From positions 2,170,001 through 2,234,000 of the forward strand of contig NZ_AP017315.1 of the NCBI RefSeq assembly GCF_002355395.1: DNA of 64,000 nt. Reading direction: 5' to 3'. The position numbers and the translations under genes were made by a program. Shown in pieces: positions 1-7,154 of the stretch. Origin of the DNA: Microcella alkaliphila. Lineage in GTDB: Bacteria > Actinomycetota > Actinomycetes > Actinomycetales > Microbacteriaceae. The notes under the pieces are model-generated. The model worked only from the letters and a program-made list of their open reading frames with translations, was not told where the DNA came from and did not search any database. Numbering within the stretch: position 1 is the first letter of the stretch; every line of letters starts with the position of its first letter.

Positions 1-93
1 GTCGGCGATCTCGTGCGGAGCGTGGTCGGCGAGCCACTGTGCGGCGGCACGGATGTCGCGTTCTTCGATCGCGTCCTGCAGGTCTTCGGTCAT
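1..93 (-). CDS. mgtE: Magnesium transporter MgtE, N-terminal fragment (cut by window edge)
   Basis: Only the first 31 codons are present; the gene runs off the left edge. The visible residues (MTEDLQDAIEERDIRAAAQW and onward, with AxWLADxxPxEIAD) match the start of the MgtE N-domain, the cytoplasmic helical domain that senses Mg2+ ahead of the CBS pair and the membrane channel. The order mgtE, YflT-like protein, Mrp, TatB fits Microbacteriaceae genomes as I know them. The ATG is preceded by GGGAGG about 6 bases upstream on the minus strand. The assignment rests on a short stretch and on context. Confidence 0.6.
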   Translation of the reverse strand, partial: MTEDLQDAIEERDIRAAAQWLADHAPHEIAD

Positions 94-183
94 GGCACAC
101 CTCCCGGGGCAGCGCAGCTCGTGCGCACAAGGGTTGACGCCCACGCGGCCTCGTGTGACGGCGCAGGCGGGGGTGGGGGCGGG

Positions 184-726
184 TCAGCGTTTAGGGGGAG
201 CCTCGTCGGCGGCCGGCGAGGCGTCGCTGCCCGTGCGGGCGCTTTCGCCGCCGAGCAATTGCTGCGCACGCGTGATGAAGCCCGGCTCGACGATGATGTC
301 GTAGCGCGAGGCGAGCACGCGGCTCGTCGAGGTGAAGTCGCGTCGGCGGCGCTGCAGCGCGTACTGCACGACCGACAGCACGAGACCGAAGCCCGCGCCG
401 ATGAGGGCGGCCGCGGCCAGAAACTCAAACTGGGGCTCGGGCGAGAACAACACGAGCAACAGCCCGACGAACAGGCCGAACCAGGCACCCGTCGCCGCCC
501 CGCCGAAGGCAACGCGGCCGTAGCTGAGCTTGCCCGTGACGTTCTCGACGAGGGTGAGGTCGTGGCCGACGATCGCGAGGCGCTTCACGTCGAAATCGGC
601 CTTCGAGAGCCGGTCGACGACCTGCATAGCGTCGGCGTACGTGTCGTACGTGCCCAGCACGTCGCCGCGCGGCACCCGCTGGGTGGCCGCGCCGGCGCGA
701 CGAAAGAGTCCGGGCGCGTTGCTCAT
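184..726 (-). CDS. YflT-like general stress protein (PF11181-type), 180 aa
   Basis: The N-terminal half (about residues 20-70) has the GTYDTYADAMQVVDRLSK...VAIVGHDL pattern of the heat-induced stress protein YflT family. A glycine-rich pair of membrane segments follows (about residues 70-125, AATGAWFGLFVGLLLVLF and AALIGAGFGLVLSVVQYAL), then a hydrophilic tail. No enzymatic role is known for the family. I chose the ATG at 726 because a CAGAAT hexamer lies 7 bases upstream (leaderless type). An ATG at 735 is in frame. The gene is divergent from mrp with only 36 bases between the start codons, so the two promoters nearly abut. Confidence 0.8.
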   Translation of the reverse strand: MSNAPGLFRRAGAATQRVPRGDVLGTYDTYADAMQVVDRLSKADFDVKRLAIVGHDLTLVENVTGKLSYGRVAFGGAATGAWFGLFVGLLLVLFSPEPQFEFLAAAALIGAGFGLVLSVVQYALQRRRRDFTSTSRVLASRYDIIVEPGFITRAQQLLGGESARTGSDASPAADEAPPKR

Positions 727-733
727 GGCTCCC

Positions 734-739
734 ATTCTG
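734..739 (-). promoter_or_regulatory. Possible -10 box for the YflT-like gene
   Basis: CAGAAT on the minus strand ends 7 bases before the ATG at 726. It departs from TAnnnT at the first base. It is the weakest member of the leaderless set and is included because the spacing matches. Confidence 0.35.
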
Positions 740-750
740 TCAGACGTCGC

Positions 751-756
751 TAGCCT
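751..756 (+). promoter_or_regulatory. -10 box for leaderless mrp
   Basis: TAGCCT is followed by exactly 6 bases and then GTG at 763. There is no Shine-Dalgarno sequence. This places the transcription start at or next to the start codon. Confidence 0.6.
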
Positions 757-762
757 GTGGGT

Positions 763-1917
763 GTGCCCGCCGCATCCGACACCTCTGACTCGAGTGACCG
801 TTCGGTGAATGTTTCTCTCGAGGACGCTGTGCGCGCATCCCTGTCGCGGGTGATCGACCCCGAATTGCGGCGCCCCGTCACCGAGCTCGACATGATTCCG
901 GCGGTGCGGGTCGTCGAGGGCGATGCCGGCACAACGCGCGCCGAGATCGACCTGCAGCTCACCATCGTCGGCTGCCCCGCCGCCGACCGCATCGAACGCG
1001 ATGTGCGCGAGGCGGCCGCCGCTGTCTCCGGCATCGACGAGGTCGCCGTCGACGTCGGCGTCATGGACCGGCAGACCCGGGATGCTCTCATCGCCCGACT
1101 GCGCGGTGGCAAGGCCCGCATGCCCTTCACCCCCGAATCGACCACGCGCGTGATCGCGGTGACGAGCGGCAAGGGCGGTGTCGGCAAGTCGACCATCACG
1201 GCGAACCTCGCCGTGGCCCTCGCGGCGCAGGGTCTGCGGGTCGGCCTGATCGACGCCGACGTGTTCGGCTTCTCGATTCCTGGGCTGCTCGGCATCGAGG
1301 GCGCGAAGCCCACCCGCGTCGGCGAGGCGATCATGCCGCCGCGCGCCCACGACGTTGCGGTCATCTCGATCGGCATGTTCGTCGACCCCGGTGCCGCCGT
1401 GTCGTGGCGCGGGCCGATGCTGCACCGCACGGTCGAGCAGTTCCTCACCGACGTGTACTTCGGCGACCTCGACGTGCTCGTCATCGACATGCCGCCCGGC
1501 ACGGGTGACGTCGCCATCTCGGTGGGGCAGCTGTTGCCGCACGCCGAGGTCATCGTCGTCACCACGCCGCAGAAAGCCGCGGCCGATGTGGCCGAGCGCT
1601 CGGCGATCGTCGCCCGGCAGACGGGGCAGACCGTCATCGGGGTCGTCGAGAACATGGCGGGACTCCCCCAGCCCGACGGCTCGGTGCTCGAGCTGTTCGG
1701 CTCGGGAGGCGGCGACGACACAGCAGCCCGCCTCGACGTGCCGCTGCTCGCGCGCGTGCCCCTGTCGGTGGGCTTGCGTGAGGGAGGCGATCAGGGCATC
1801 CCGATCGTGACCAACGAAAGCGACGCGGCCGGGGCCGCGATTCGCGAGCTGGCGGCCGCCGTGGCGCGGCGCGGGCGAGGGCTCGCCGGGCGGCCCCTCG
1901 GCGTCACGCTGCGCTGA
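763..1917 (+). CDS. mrp: Mrp/ApbC/NBP35-family P-loop ATPase, iron-sulfur cluster carrier
   Basis: This protein probably loads or transfers Fe-S clusters in the cytoplasm. The N-terminal part (about residues 10-100) is a MIP18/DUF59 domain (VIDPELRRPVTELDMI). The deviant Walker A GKGGVGKST lies near residue 136, with a Walker B at VLVIDMPPGTGD. The CxxC cluster-binding pair of many ApbC proteins is absent: the usual site reads ENMAGLPQPDGS. From memory, mycobacterial Mrp also lacks it there. GTG 763 is chosen because TAGCCT precedes it by 6 bases; GTG 757 and GTG 805 are in frame. It ends at 1917, ahead of a possible terminator hairpin. Confidence 0.9.
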   Translation: MPAASDTSDSSDRSVNVSLEDAVRASLSRVIDPELRRPVTELDMIPAVRVVEGDAGTTRAEIDLQLTIVGCPAADRIERDVREAAAAVSGIDEVAVDVGVMDRQTRDALIARLRGGKARMPFTPESTTRVIAVTSGKGGVGKSTITANLAVALAAQGLRVGLIDADVFGFSIPGLLGIEGAKPTRVGEAIMPPRAHDVAVISIGMFVDPGAAVSWRGPMLHRTVEQFLTDVYFGDLDVLVIDMPPGTGDVAISVGQLLPHAEVIVVTTPQKAAADVAERSAIVARQTGQTVIGVVENMAGLPQPDGSVLELFGSGGGDDTAARLDVPLLARVPLSVGLREGGDQGIPIVTNESDAAGAAIRELAAAVARRGRGLAGRPLGVTLR

Positions 1918-2006
1918 CCCCGCGGTCGCCAGCGACGCCCGACAACGACGAAAGCCGCCTGGGCCCGACCCCACCCCTGGAATGGTGAGCTCGAGCACAG
2001 ACGGCT

Positions 2007-2029
2007 CTCGCGGTGATCACGCCCGCGAG
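2007..2029. terminator. Possible hairpin between mrp and the small membrane peptide
   Basis: CTCGCGG (2007-2013) pairs perfectly with CCGCGAG (2023-2029) across a 9-base loop. The convergent 3' ends of mrp and the 36-aa gene flank it. There is no T-run, so it is only a candidate. The rest of 1918-2048 shows nothing I can name. Confidence 0.4.
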
Positions 2030-2048
2030 GGCGCGATACGGGATGCCC

Positions 2049-2159
2049 TTAGGCAGCGAGCGTCGGAACGCGGCGGTAGCCATCGCGCACAGCGACGACC
2101 ACGCTCGCGACGACGGCCCACGCGCCCAGCGCTGCGATGACGATGATTCCGGCGGTCAT
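2049..2159 (-). CDS. Small single-pass membrane protein, 36 aa, divergent from LysR
   Basis: An ATG at 2159 is preceded by AAGGAG at good spacing on the minus strand and opens 36 codons ending in TAA. The product has one hydrophobic segment (residues 3-24, GIIVIAALGAWAVVASVVVAV) followed by a basic stretch (RDGYRR), so it should sit in the membrane with its C-terminus inside. I do not recognise a family. It is shorter than most gene callers' cut-off. It starts 110 bases from the divergent LysR gene and shares its control region, so it may be the LysR target. The clear ribosome site and codon use support it being real. Confidence 0.6.
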   Translation of the reverse strand: MTAGIIVIAALGAWAVVASVVVAVRDGYRRVPTLAA

Positions 2160-2253
2160 AACGTTCTGCTCCTTCGAGGTGGGTACTGCGTCCTGAACAC
2201 CTCTAGTGAAGCGCGATCAATGCTGAAGAACAAGCTATTGTTTCTGAACTCAT

Positions 2254-2272
2254 CATGTAGCGTTACTACATG
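2254..2272. promoter_or_regulatory. Palindromic operator over the -10 box and start codon of the LysR gene
   Basis: CATGTAG (2254-2260), CGTTA, CTACATG (2266-2272) is a perfect 7-base inverted repeat. It contains the -10 hexamer TAGCGT (2258-2263), which is exactly 6 bases before the ATG at 2270, and includes that ATG. It fits the T-N11-A rule for LysR sites (T2258 to A2270). Binding there would block both polymerase and translation start. Confidence 0.6.
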
Positions 2273-3199
2273 GATGTGCGCCGGCTCGAACTGCTTCGGG
2301 AACTCGCCGACCGTGGGTCTGTCGCGGCCGTCGCCGCCGCCACGCACCGCACGCCGTCCGCCGTGTCGCAGCAGCTCAAGGTGCTGGAACGCGAGGCCGG
2401 CGTGCCGCTGACCGAGCGCGTGGGCCGCGGCATCCAGCTCACCGGAGCGGGCGAGGCACTCGCCGCGACCGCCCGGCAGATCGCCACCGCCATCGAAGCC
2501 GCGGAGGCGCTGTGGAGCGAGTTCACGAAGCTACCGCAGGGCACCGTGAGCCTCAGCACCTTCCCCACGGCCGGCCAAATGTTGCTGCCCGGCCTGCTCA
2601 CGATGCTCGACGACGAGCCCGGCCTCGAGGTCGTCGTGACCGACCACGACCTCGACCGGCCCGACTTCGCAAGCCTCACCCCCGACTACGACATCGTGCT
2701 GGCGGATTCGCAAGGGATTCCCGAGCACTGGACCCGCGACGGGCTGCGCGCCGTCACCCTCATGACCGAACCGTTCGACATCGCGATGCCACTCGACCAC
2801 CCGCTGGCCGAGCGCGCCGTGCTGAAACCCACCGACCTCGTCAGCGAGCAATGGATCGGGGCGCCCGTCGGCTACCCCTACGACAAAGTGCTCGACGGGC
2901 TGGCCGCGGCGACGGGCCGCGCACCGCGGGTCGTGCAACGCATCATGGACAACCTGCTCGTCGAACGCCTCGTCGCCGCCGGAATCGGCTTGGCGATCCT
3001 GCCGCGGTACACGACGCGCATCCACGACAGCGGCATCGTGACCCGGCCCATCACGGGCATCCCCGCCGAACGACAGATCACGGCCCTGTTGCGCGCTGAC
3101 CGTGCAGAGCGGCCGAGTGTGCGGCGCGTCATCGAGCTGCTCGAGCTTGAGGGGCGACGCGTCTCCGCCCGGTACGCGCACCCCGCGCACCGGCGCTAA
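2270..3199 (+). CDS. LysR-family transcriptional regulator, 309 aa
   Basis: The N-terminal winged helix-turn-helix is clear (residues 1-60, LELLRELADRGSVAAVAAAT then PSAVSQQLKVLEREAGVPL), followed by the linker helix and a two-lobe periplasmic-binding-like effector domain to about residue 295. The inducer is unknown. The start is leaderless: TAGCGT lies 6 bases upstream and the ATG sits inside a perfect palindrome, which suggests tight autoregulation. The gene is divergent from a 36-aa membrane peptide, and in LysR systems the divergent neighbour is often the target. The family assignment is firm; the target is inference. Confidence 0.92.
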   Translation: MDVRRLELLRELADRGSVAAVAAATHRTPSAVSQQLKVLEREAGVPLTERVGRGIQLTGAGEALAATARQIATAIEAAEALWSEFTKLPQGTVSLSTFPTAGQMLLPGLLTMLDDEPGLEVVVTDHDLDRPDFASLTPDYDIVLADSQGIPEHWTRDGLRAVTLMTEPFDIAMPLDHPLAERAVLKPTDLVSEQWIGAPVGYPYDKVLDGLAAATGRAPRVVQRIMDNLLVERLVAAGIGLAILPRYTTRIHDSGIVTRPITGIPAERQITALLRADRAERPSVRRVIELLELEGRRVSARYAHPAHRR

Positions 3200-3237
3200 C
3201 CGCCCCGGCAGCGCCCGGGCACCACGGTGCCAGGCTG

Positions 3238-3630
3238 CTAGGTCGCCTCGGAGTCGAAGGGCGCGGGCCGGCCCTCCCTCTGCAACCGCTGACGCTGGGC
3301 GTACGCCGACTCGCGCTTCGGCGCGGTGACGGTTGCCGCCCCGGCCGCGGCACCCGGCCGCACGGGCTCAGCGTCGTCTTCGAGCAGCGCTTCGCGGATG
3401 ATGCGACGAGGGTCGTACTGCCGCGGATCGAGCTTCTTCCAGTCGACGTCGTCGTAGTCGGGCCCCATCTCCTCGCGCATGCGCTCTTTCGCACCGTTCG
3501 CCATATCGCGGAGGCTGCGAATGAGCCGGGCGAACTGCGCGGCAAGCGCGGGCAAACGGTCGGGGCCGATGATGAGCACGGCGATGAGCCCGATGAGCAG
3601 AAGCTTCTCGAACGTCAGGCCGAAGGACAC
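3238..3630 (-). CDS. tatB: Twin-arginine translocase subunit TatB, 130 aa
   Basis: This is the receptor-side subunit of the Tat pathway, which exports folded proteins. The N-terminal membrane helix (FEKLLLIGLIAVLIIGPDRLP, about residues 7-27) contains the GPxxLP hinge typical of TatA/B. An amphipathic helix follows (LAAQFARLIRSLRDMANGAKERM) and then a long charged tail, which suits TatB more than TatA. No tatA or tatC is in this window. The GTG at 3630 is leaderless, with TATTCT 6 bases upstream. It is divergent from the O-methyltransferase gene. Confidence 0.88.
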   Translation of the reverse strand: MSFGLTFEKLLLIGLIAVLIIGPDRLPALAAQFARLIRSLRDMANGAKERMREEMGPDYDDVDWKKLDPRQYDPRRIIREALLEDDAEPVRPGAAAGAATVTAPKRESAYAQRQRLQREGRPAPFDSEAT

Positions 3631-3636
3631 GTCCCC

Positions 3637-3642
3637 AGAATA
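3637..3642 (-). promoter_or_regulatory. -10 box for leaderless tatB
   Basis: TATTCT on the minus strand, then 6 bases, then the GTG at 3630. No Shine-Dalgarno sequence is present. Confidence 0.6.
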
Positions 3643-3667
3643 GCCAGGGAAACCGAGGGGTTCCCCC

Positions 3668-3673
3668 TAGGCT
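3668..3673 (+). promoter_or_regulatory. -10 box for the O-methyltransferase gene
   Basis: TAGGCT, with the expected start of transcription near 3680. It leaves a short leader that holds GAGGAGG before the GTG at 3695. Only 25 bases separate it from the divergent tatB -10 box. Confidence 0.5.
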
Positions 3674-3694
3674 GGGCCGACGAGGAGGCCCGAG

Positions 3695-4327
3695 GTGCCG
3701 AGCAAAGATCTGTCCTGGAAGTACGTCGAGGGTTCCGTCGTCGAACCCGACGTGATCGCCGCTGCGCGCGTCACCGCCGACGAGCTGGGCACCGATCCGG
3801 TGAGCCCCGCGACGGGTGCGCACCTCGCCTTCACGACCGCCGCCGTGGGCGCGAAGACCATCATCGAGATCGGCACCGGCGTCGGCGTCAGTGGACTCTG
3901 GATGCTTCGGGGCGCGCCCGACGCGCACCTCACCTCGATCGACATCGAAGCCGACCACCAGCAGGCCGCGCGCCGCTTCTTCAGCGACGCCGGGCATCCC
4001 GCCTCGCGCGTGCGCCTCATCACGGGCGCCGCGACCGAGGTACTGCCGCGCATGAACGAGTCGAGCTACGACGTGGTGCTCGTCGACGCCGACCCGAAAG
4101 GCTTGCTCGACCTGCTCGAGCACGCTCTGCGTCTCGTGCGGGTTGGAGGCATCGTGTTGGTGCCGCACGCTCTCTGGCGCGACACGGTCGCCGACCCGGC
4201 GAAGCGCGAGCAGGTCACCACCGACCGCCGCGGCATCATCGCCGAACTGTCGCAGTCGCCCGCCGTGCACGTGGCGCTCTCGCCCGTGGGCGACGGCCTG
4301 CTGCAGCTCGTCAAGCGCTCGGCGTAG
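3695..4327 (+). CDS. Class I SAM-dependent O-methyltransferase (COMT/CCoAMT-like), 210 aa
   Basis: The Rossmann methyltransferase fold is shown by motif I at about residues 49-64 (IIEIGTGVGVSGLWML), an acidic residue ending the second strand (TSIDIEADHQ), and the VVLVDADPKGLLDLL motif with a metal-binding-type Asp, as in the divalent-metal O-methyltransferases. The length is normal. It probably methylates a small hydroxylated compound; the substrate is unknown. The GTG at 3695 has GAGGAGG upstream. The order mrp, tatB, O-methyltransferase, DUF3117 suggests housekeeping rather than a secondary-metabolite role. Confidence 0.87.
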   Translation: MPSKDLSWKYVEGSVVEPDVIAAARVTADELGTDPVSPATGAHLAFTTAAVGAKTIIEIGTGVGVSGLWMLRGAPDAHLTSIDIEADHQQAARRFFSDAGHPASRVRLITGAATEVLPRMNESSYDVVLVDADPKGLLDLLEHALRLVRVGGIVLVPHALWRDTVADPAKREQVTTDRRGIIAELSQSPAVHVALSPVGDGLLQLVKRSA

Positions 4328-4356
4328 GCCGCACAGCGGCACACCCCCAAGACGAG

Positions 4357-4383
4357 AAAACCCCCGGCCAGTCGGCCGGGGGT
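4357..4383 (-). terminator. Rho-independent terminator of the DUF3117 gene
   Basis: A perfect 10-base stem, ACCCCCGGCC (4360-4369) with GGCCGGGGGT (4374-4383), has an AGTC loop. On the minus strand it is followed by TTTTCTCG. It can also stop the convergent O-methyltransferase transcript. Confidence 0.85.
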
Positions 4384-4392
4384 GCACTCGGT

Positions 4393-4560
4393 CTAGGAGA
4401 TCGCCGCGCTCAGCGCGTCACGCAGTTCGGTGGCCTCCGCGTCGTTGACGGAGACGACCAGTCGACCGCCGCCCTCGAGCGGCACTCGAACGATGATGAG
4501 GCGACCCTCCTTGACAGCCTCCATGGGTCCGTCGCCGGTCCTGGGCTTCATGGCTGCCAT
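4393..4560 (-). CDS. DUF3117 family protein, 55 aa
   Basis: This small acidic/basic cytoplasmic protein is conserved in nearly all Actinobacteria. The family signature is complete: MAAMKPRTGDGPMEA at the start, then RVPLEGGGRLVVSV. No biochemical function is established. The ATG at 4560 is preceded by AAAGGGGAA, and it matches the usual family start and length, so upstream in-frame starts are not needed. A strong terminator follows the stop codon. It lies convergent to the O-methyltransferase gene and upstream of nothing on its own strand, so it is probably transcribed alone. Confidence 0.92.
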   Translation of the reverse strand: MAAMKPRTGDGPMEAVKEGRLIIVRVPLEGGGRLVVSVNDAEATELRDALSAAIS

Positions 4561-4623
4561 AGTGTGGTTCCCCTTTCGAGACGAAAATTCCACTTCCCAT
4601 TATCCCCGGTTATCGCTCCGTCG

Positions 4624-5730
4624 CTAAATCGACGCTGAGAGCCATGCCGTCAATCCGCGCTCCACGTCGCGGATCTGCGCGATCGGCACCCGCTCGTCGT
4701 CGGCGTGGGCGAGCGATGGATTGCCGGGGCCGTAATTCACGGCCGGAATTCCCAACTCACTAAAGCGCGCGACATCGGTCCAGCCGTATTTCGGAGCGGG
4801 GGCGCCGCCGACCGCCGCCATGAAGCGCTCGGCGAGCGGGGCATCCAGACCGGGGCGAGCGCCGGAGGCGGAGTCTGTCACCGTGACCTCGACGTCGAGT
4901 CCGTCGACGAGCGCCCGCACGTGCGCTTCGGCGTCGGCGACCGTGCGGGAGGGGGCGAAGCGGTAGTTGACGGTGACAGTGCACTCGTCGGGTATGACGT
5001 TGCCCGCCACCCCCCCGGTGATGCCGACCGCGTTCAACCCTTCGCGGTAGTCGAGGCCATCGACCGTCACCGTCTGCGGCTCGTAGCTGGCAAGTCGCTC
5101 GAGGATCGGTGCGGCGTCGTGAATCGCGTTGATGCCCATCCAGGCGCGGGCCGAGTGGGCGCGGCGGCCGCGGGTCGTGATGTCGGCGCGCAGAGTGCCG
5201 TTGCAGCCGCCCTCCACTGCGCCGTTCGACGGCTCGCCGAGGACGGCGAAGTCGGCGGCGAGCAGCTCGGGGCGGGTGCGCGCGAGGCGTCCGAGGCCGT
5301 TCAGGCTCGCCTCGACCTCCTCGTGGTCATACCAGACGAAGGTCACGTCGACGGCGGGTTCGGGGAGGCGACAGGCGAGAGCGAGGGCGACGGCGCATCC
5401 GCCCTTCATGTCGACGGTGCCGCGGCCGACGAGAATGTCGCCGTCCTCCGGGTCGGTGACGCCGGTCGTCGGCAGGTTGCCGTTCACCGGCACGGTGTCG
5501 ATGTGCCCCGCGATGATGACGCGTTGCTCGCGGCCGAGCTGCGTGCGGGCAACGATGGCGTCGCCGTCGCGCGTCACCTCCAGGTGCGGGGCGTGGGCGG
5601 CGAGCGTCGCCTCAATCGTGTCGGCGAGCTGCGTCTCGTTGCCGGAGACGCTCTCGATGTCGCACATTGCAGCGGTCAGGGCGACGACGTCGGCAAGCAA
5701 CTCGGGGGCGAAGGGGCGCGTCAGGGTCAC
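4624..5730 (-). CDS. dapE: Succinyl-diaminopimelate desuccinylase
   Basis: This M20 metallopeptidase removes succinate from N-succinyl-L,L-diaminopimelate in lysine and peptidoglycan precursor synthesis. Visible metal-site motifs are AGHIDTVPVN (about residue 75), GTVDMKGG (about residue 105), DHEEVEA with the catalytic Glu, and the late GPGNPSLAHADDE. The dimerisation insert occupies about residues 175-290. The 368-aa length is normal. The start is a leaderless GTG, with TAGGCT 6 bases upstream. It is divergent from dapD, which acts two steps earlier. Confidence 0.95.
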   Translation of the reverse strand: MTLTRPFAPELLADVVALTAAMCDIESVSGNETQLADTIEATLAAHAPHLEVTRDGDAIVARTQLGREQRVIIAGHIDTVPVNGNLPTTGVTDPEDGDILVGRGTVDMKGGCAVALALACRLPEPAVDVTFVWYDHEEVEASLNGLGRLARTRPELLAADFAVLGEPSNGAVEGGCNGTLRADITTRGRRAHSARAWMGINAIHDAAPILERLASYEPQTVTVDGLDYREGLNAVGITGGVAGNVIPDECTVTVNYRFAPSRTVADAEAHVRALVDGLDVEVTVTDSASGARPGLDAPLAERFMAAVGGAPAPKYGWTDVARFSELGIPAVNYGPGNPSLAHADDERVPIAQIRDVERGLTAWLSASI

Positions 5731-5736
5731 CGCCCC

Positions 5737-5742
5737 AGCCTA
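5737..5742 (-). promoter_or_regulatory. -10 box for leaderless dapE
   Basis: TAGGCT on the minus strand, 6 bases before the GTG at 5730. It lies where the -35 of the divergent dapD promoter should be (about 5739-5744), so the two promoters probably exclude each other. Confidence 0.65.
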
Positions 5743-5761
5743 GTTCCGGGGTGCGCGCCAC

Positions 5762-5767
5762 TAGCCT
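5762..5767 (+). promoter_or_regulatory. -10 box for leaderless dapD
   Basis: TAGCCT is followed by 7 bases and then the ATG at 5775. It is separated by 19 bases from the divergent dapE -10 box. A GGAAGG stretch at 5768-5773 could act as a Shine-Dalgarno only if transcription starts upstream. Confidence 0.6.
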
Positions 5768-5774
5768 GGAAGGC

Positions 5775-6761
5775 ATGAGCGACAGCGGCACACGAACGCA
5801 CGACGATTCCGCCACCCACGCCTGGGGCTACGGCCTCGCCACCGTCCGCGCGGCGTCCGGGGAGGTACTCGACACCTGGTTCCCGCACCCCGCGCTCGGC
5901 ACGCTGCCCGAGGGCCGCGACCCGCACATCGTGTCGGCCGAGATCGAGCACCTCGAGGCTGAGGACGAGCGGCGCGGCGTGCGCCTTCAGGCGCGCACCG
6001 TCGCCATCGAATTGGATGCTGCCCCCGCCTCGACCGAGGACGCCTACCTCCGCCTGCACCTGCTCTCGCACCGCCTCGTGCAGCCGAACGGGCTGAACCT
6101 GGACGGTATTTTCGGGCACCTGCCGATCGTGACGTGGACGACGGCGGGCCCCGTGCATCCCGACGATTTCGACGCGCGGAGGCCCGCCTTGCAGCGAGCC
6201 GGCATCTCGGCGCTCGGGGTCGACAAGTTCCCGCGGATGCTTGACTACGTCACCCCGCCGCGGGTGCGCATCGCGGACGCGTCGCGCGTGCGCCTCGGCG
6301 CCTACCTGTCGCCCGGCACGACCGTCATGCACGAGGGATTCGTGAACTTCAATGCGGGGACGCTCGGCGCCTCGATGGTCGAGGGGCGCATCAGCCAGGG
6401 CGTCGTCGTCGGCGACGGCAGCGACATAGGCGGTGGAGCGTCCATCATGGGAACGCTGTCCGGGGGAGGCACGCACCGCGTCTCGATCGGCGAGCGCGCG
6501 CTGCTCGGCGCGAACTCGGGTATCGGCATCTCGATCGGCGACGACTCGGTGGTTGAGGCGGGGCTGTATGTCACGGCGGGCACGAAGGTCGCGGTCATCG
6601 ACGGAAGCGTCGACTCGTACGGACAACCGCGCACGGTGAAGGCTGCTGAACTGAGCGGTGTGGCCGGGCTGTTGTTCCGCCGCAACTCTGTCACCGGTGG
6701 AGTCGAGGTGCTGCCGCGCACCGGCGCGGGCGTGCAGCTCAACACGGCCCTGCACGCGTAG
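5775..6761 (+). CDS. dapD: 2,3,4,5-tetrahydropyridine-2,6-dicarboxylate N-succinyltransferase
   Basis: The enzyme succinylates tetrahydrodipicolinate in the succinylase branch to diaminopimelate. The 328-aa protein has the actinobacterial DapD layout: an N-terminal domain (WGYGLATV, to about residue 160) and a left-handed beta-helix of hexapeptide repeats (about 165-285, with GAYLSPGTTVMHEGFVNFNA and GANSGIGISIGDDSVVEAG). The C-terminal cap ends in GVEVLPRTGAGVQLN. A trimer is expected. An upstream in-frame extension lies over the dapE promoter and is not used. Confidence 0.95.
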   Translation: MSDSGTRTHDDSATHAWGYGLATVRAASGEVLDTWFPHPALGTLPEGRDPHIVSAEIEHLEAEDERRGVRLQARTVAIELDAAPASTEDAYLRLHLLSHRLVQPNGLNLDGIFGHLPIVTWTTAGPVHPDDFDARRPALQRAGISALGVDKFPRMLDYVTPPRVRIADASRVRLGAYLSPGTTVMHEGFVNFNAGTLGASMVEGRISQGVVVGDGSDIGGGASIMGTLSGGGTHRVSIGERALLGANSGIGISIGDDSVVEAGLYVTAGTKVAVIDGSVDSYGQPRTVKAAELSGVAGLLFRRNSVTGGVEVLPRTGAGVQLNTALHA

Positions 6762-6840
6762 GGCGGGCGACGCCGCGCTGGGGGAAGCGACGGTGCGTCC
6801 GCCTGCACTGCCCCGCCAACACTCATGACCACCTACCCGA

Positions 6841-6959
6841 CTTCCACAACAGCGGAAAGGCGACCGCCGTTCGGCGTCCCGCTGTTGTGGAAGGTGCTGG
6901 GGACGCAGGCGGTCGGACCGGTGGCAGTGGGAACGCAGGCGGTCGGAACGCAGGCGGCC
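6841..6959. repeat. Perfect 15-bp inverted repeat plus short tandem repeats in a gene-free stretch
   Basis: The region 6762-7154 holds no gene I can support. CTTCCACAACAGCGG (6841-6855) and its exact complement (6879-6893) flank 23 bases and could form a hairpin in RNA from either strand. Just after it, the unit ACGCAGGCGGTCGGA occurs around 6903-6917 and 6932-6946, with a partial third copy (ACGCAGGCGG) from 6947. The pair may terminate dapD or be a dispersed intergenic repeat. One window cannot show copy number. Confidence 0.6.
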
Positions 6960-7154
6960 AGCACGAATTGCGTATTCGCGGCGGCGCCATCTCGCGGGCA
7001 GGACGCGAGGAGTCCGCGAGGTCAGCTGACGGGGCCGACACGCCGACCCAGCCGCACAACGCGCCGCGTGTGCTGCGGCACAGCTGATCCCGCGGACACG
7101 CACGCTGGAAGCGACGCACACCGGGCACCACTCACGCCAGCGGAAGAAGCAGCC

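Noticed and set aside
13..753. Long open frames on both strands at the left edge, overlapping the YflT-like gene
   Set aside because: They are shadows of the YflT-like gene. The predicted proteins are rich in Arg, Ala and Gly with no domain, and high GC leaves few stop codons.
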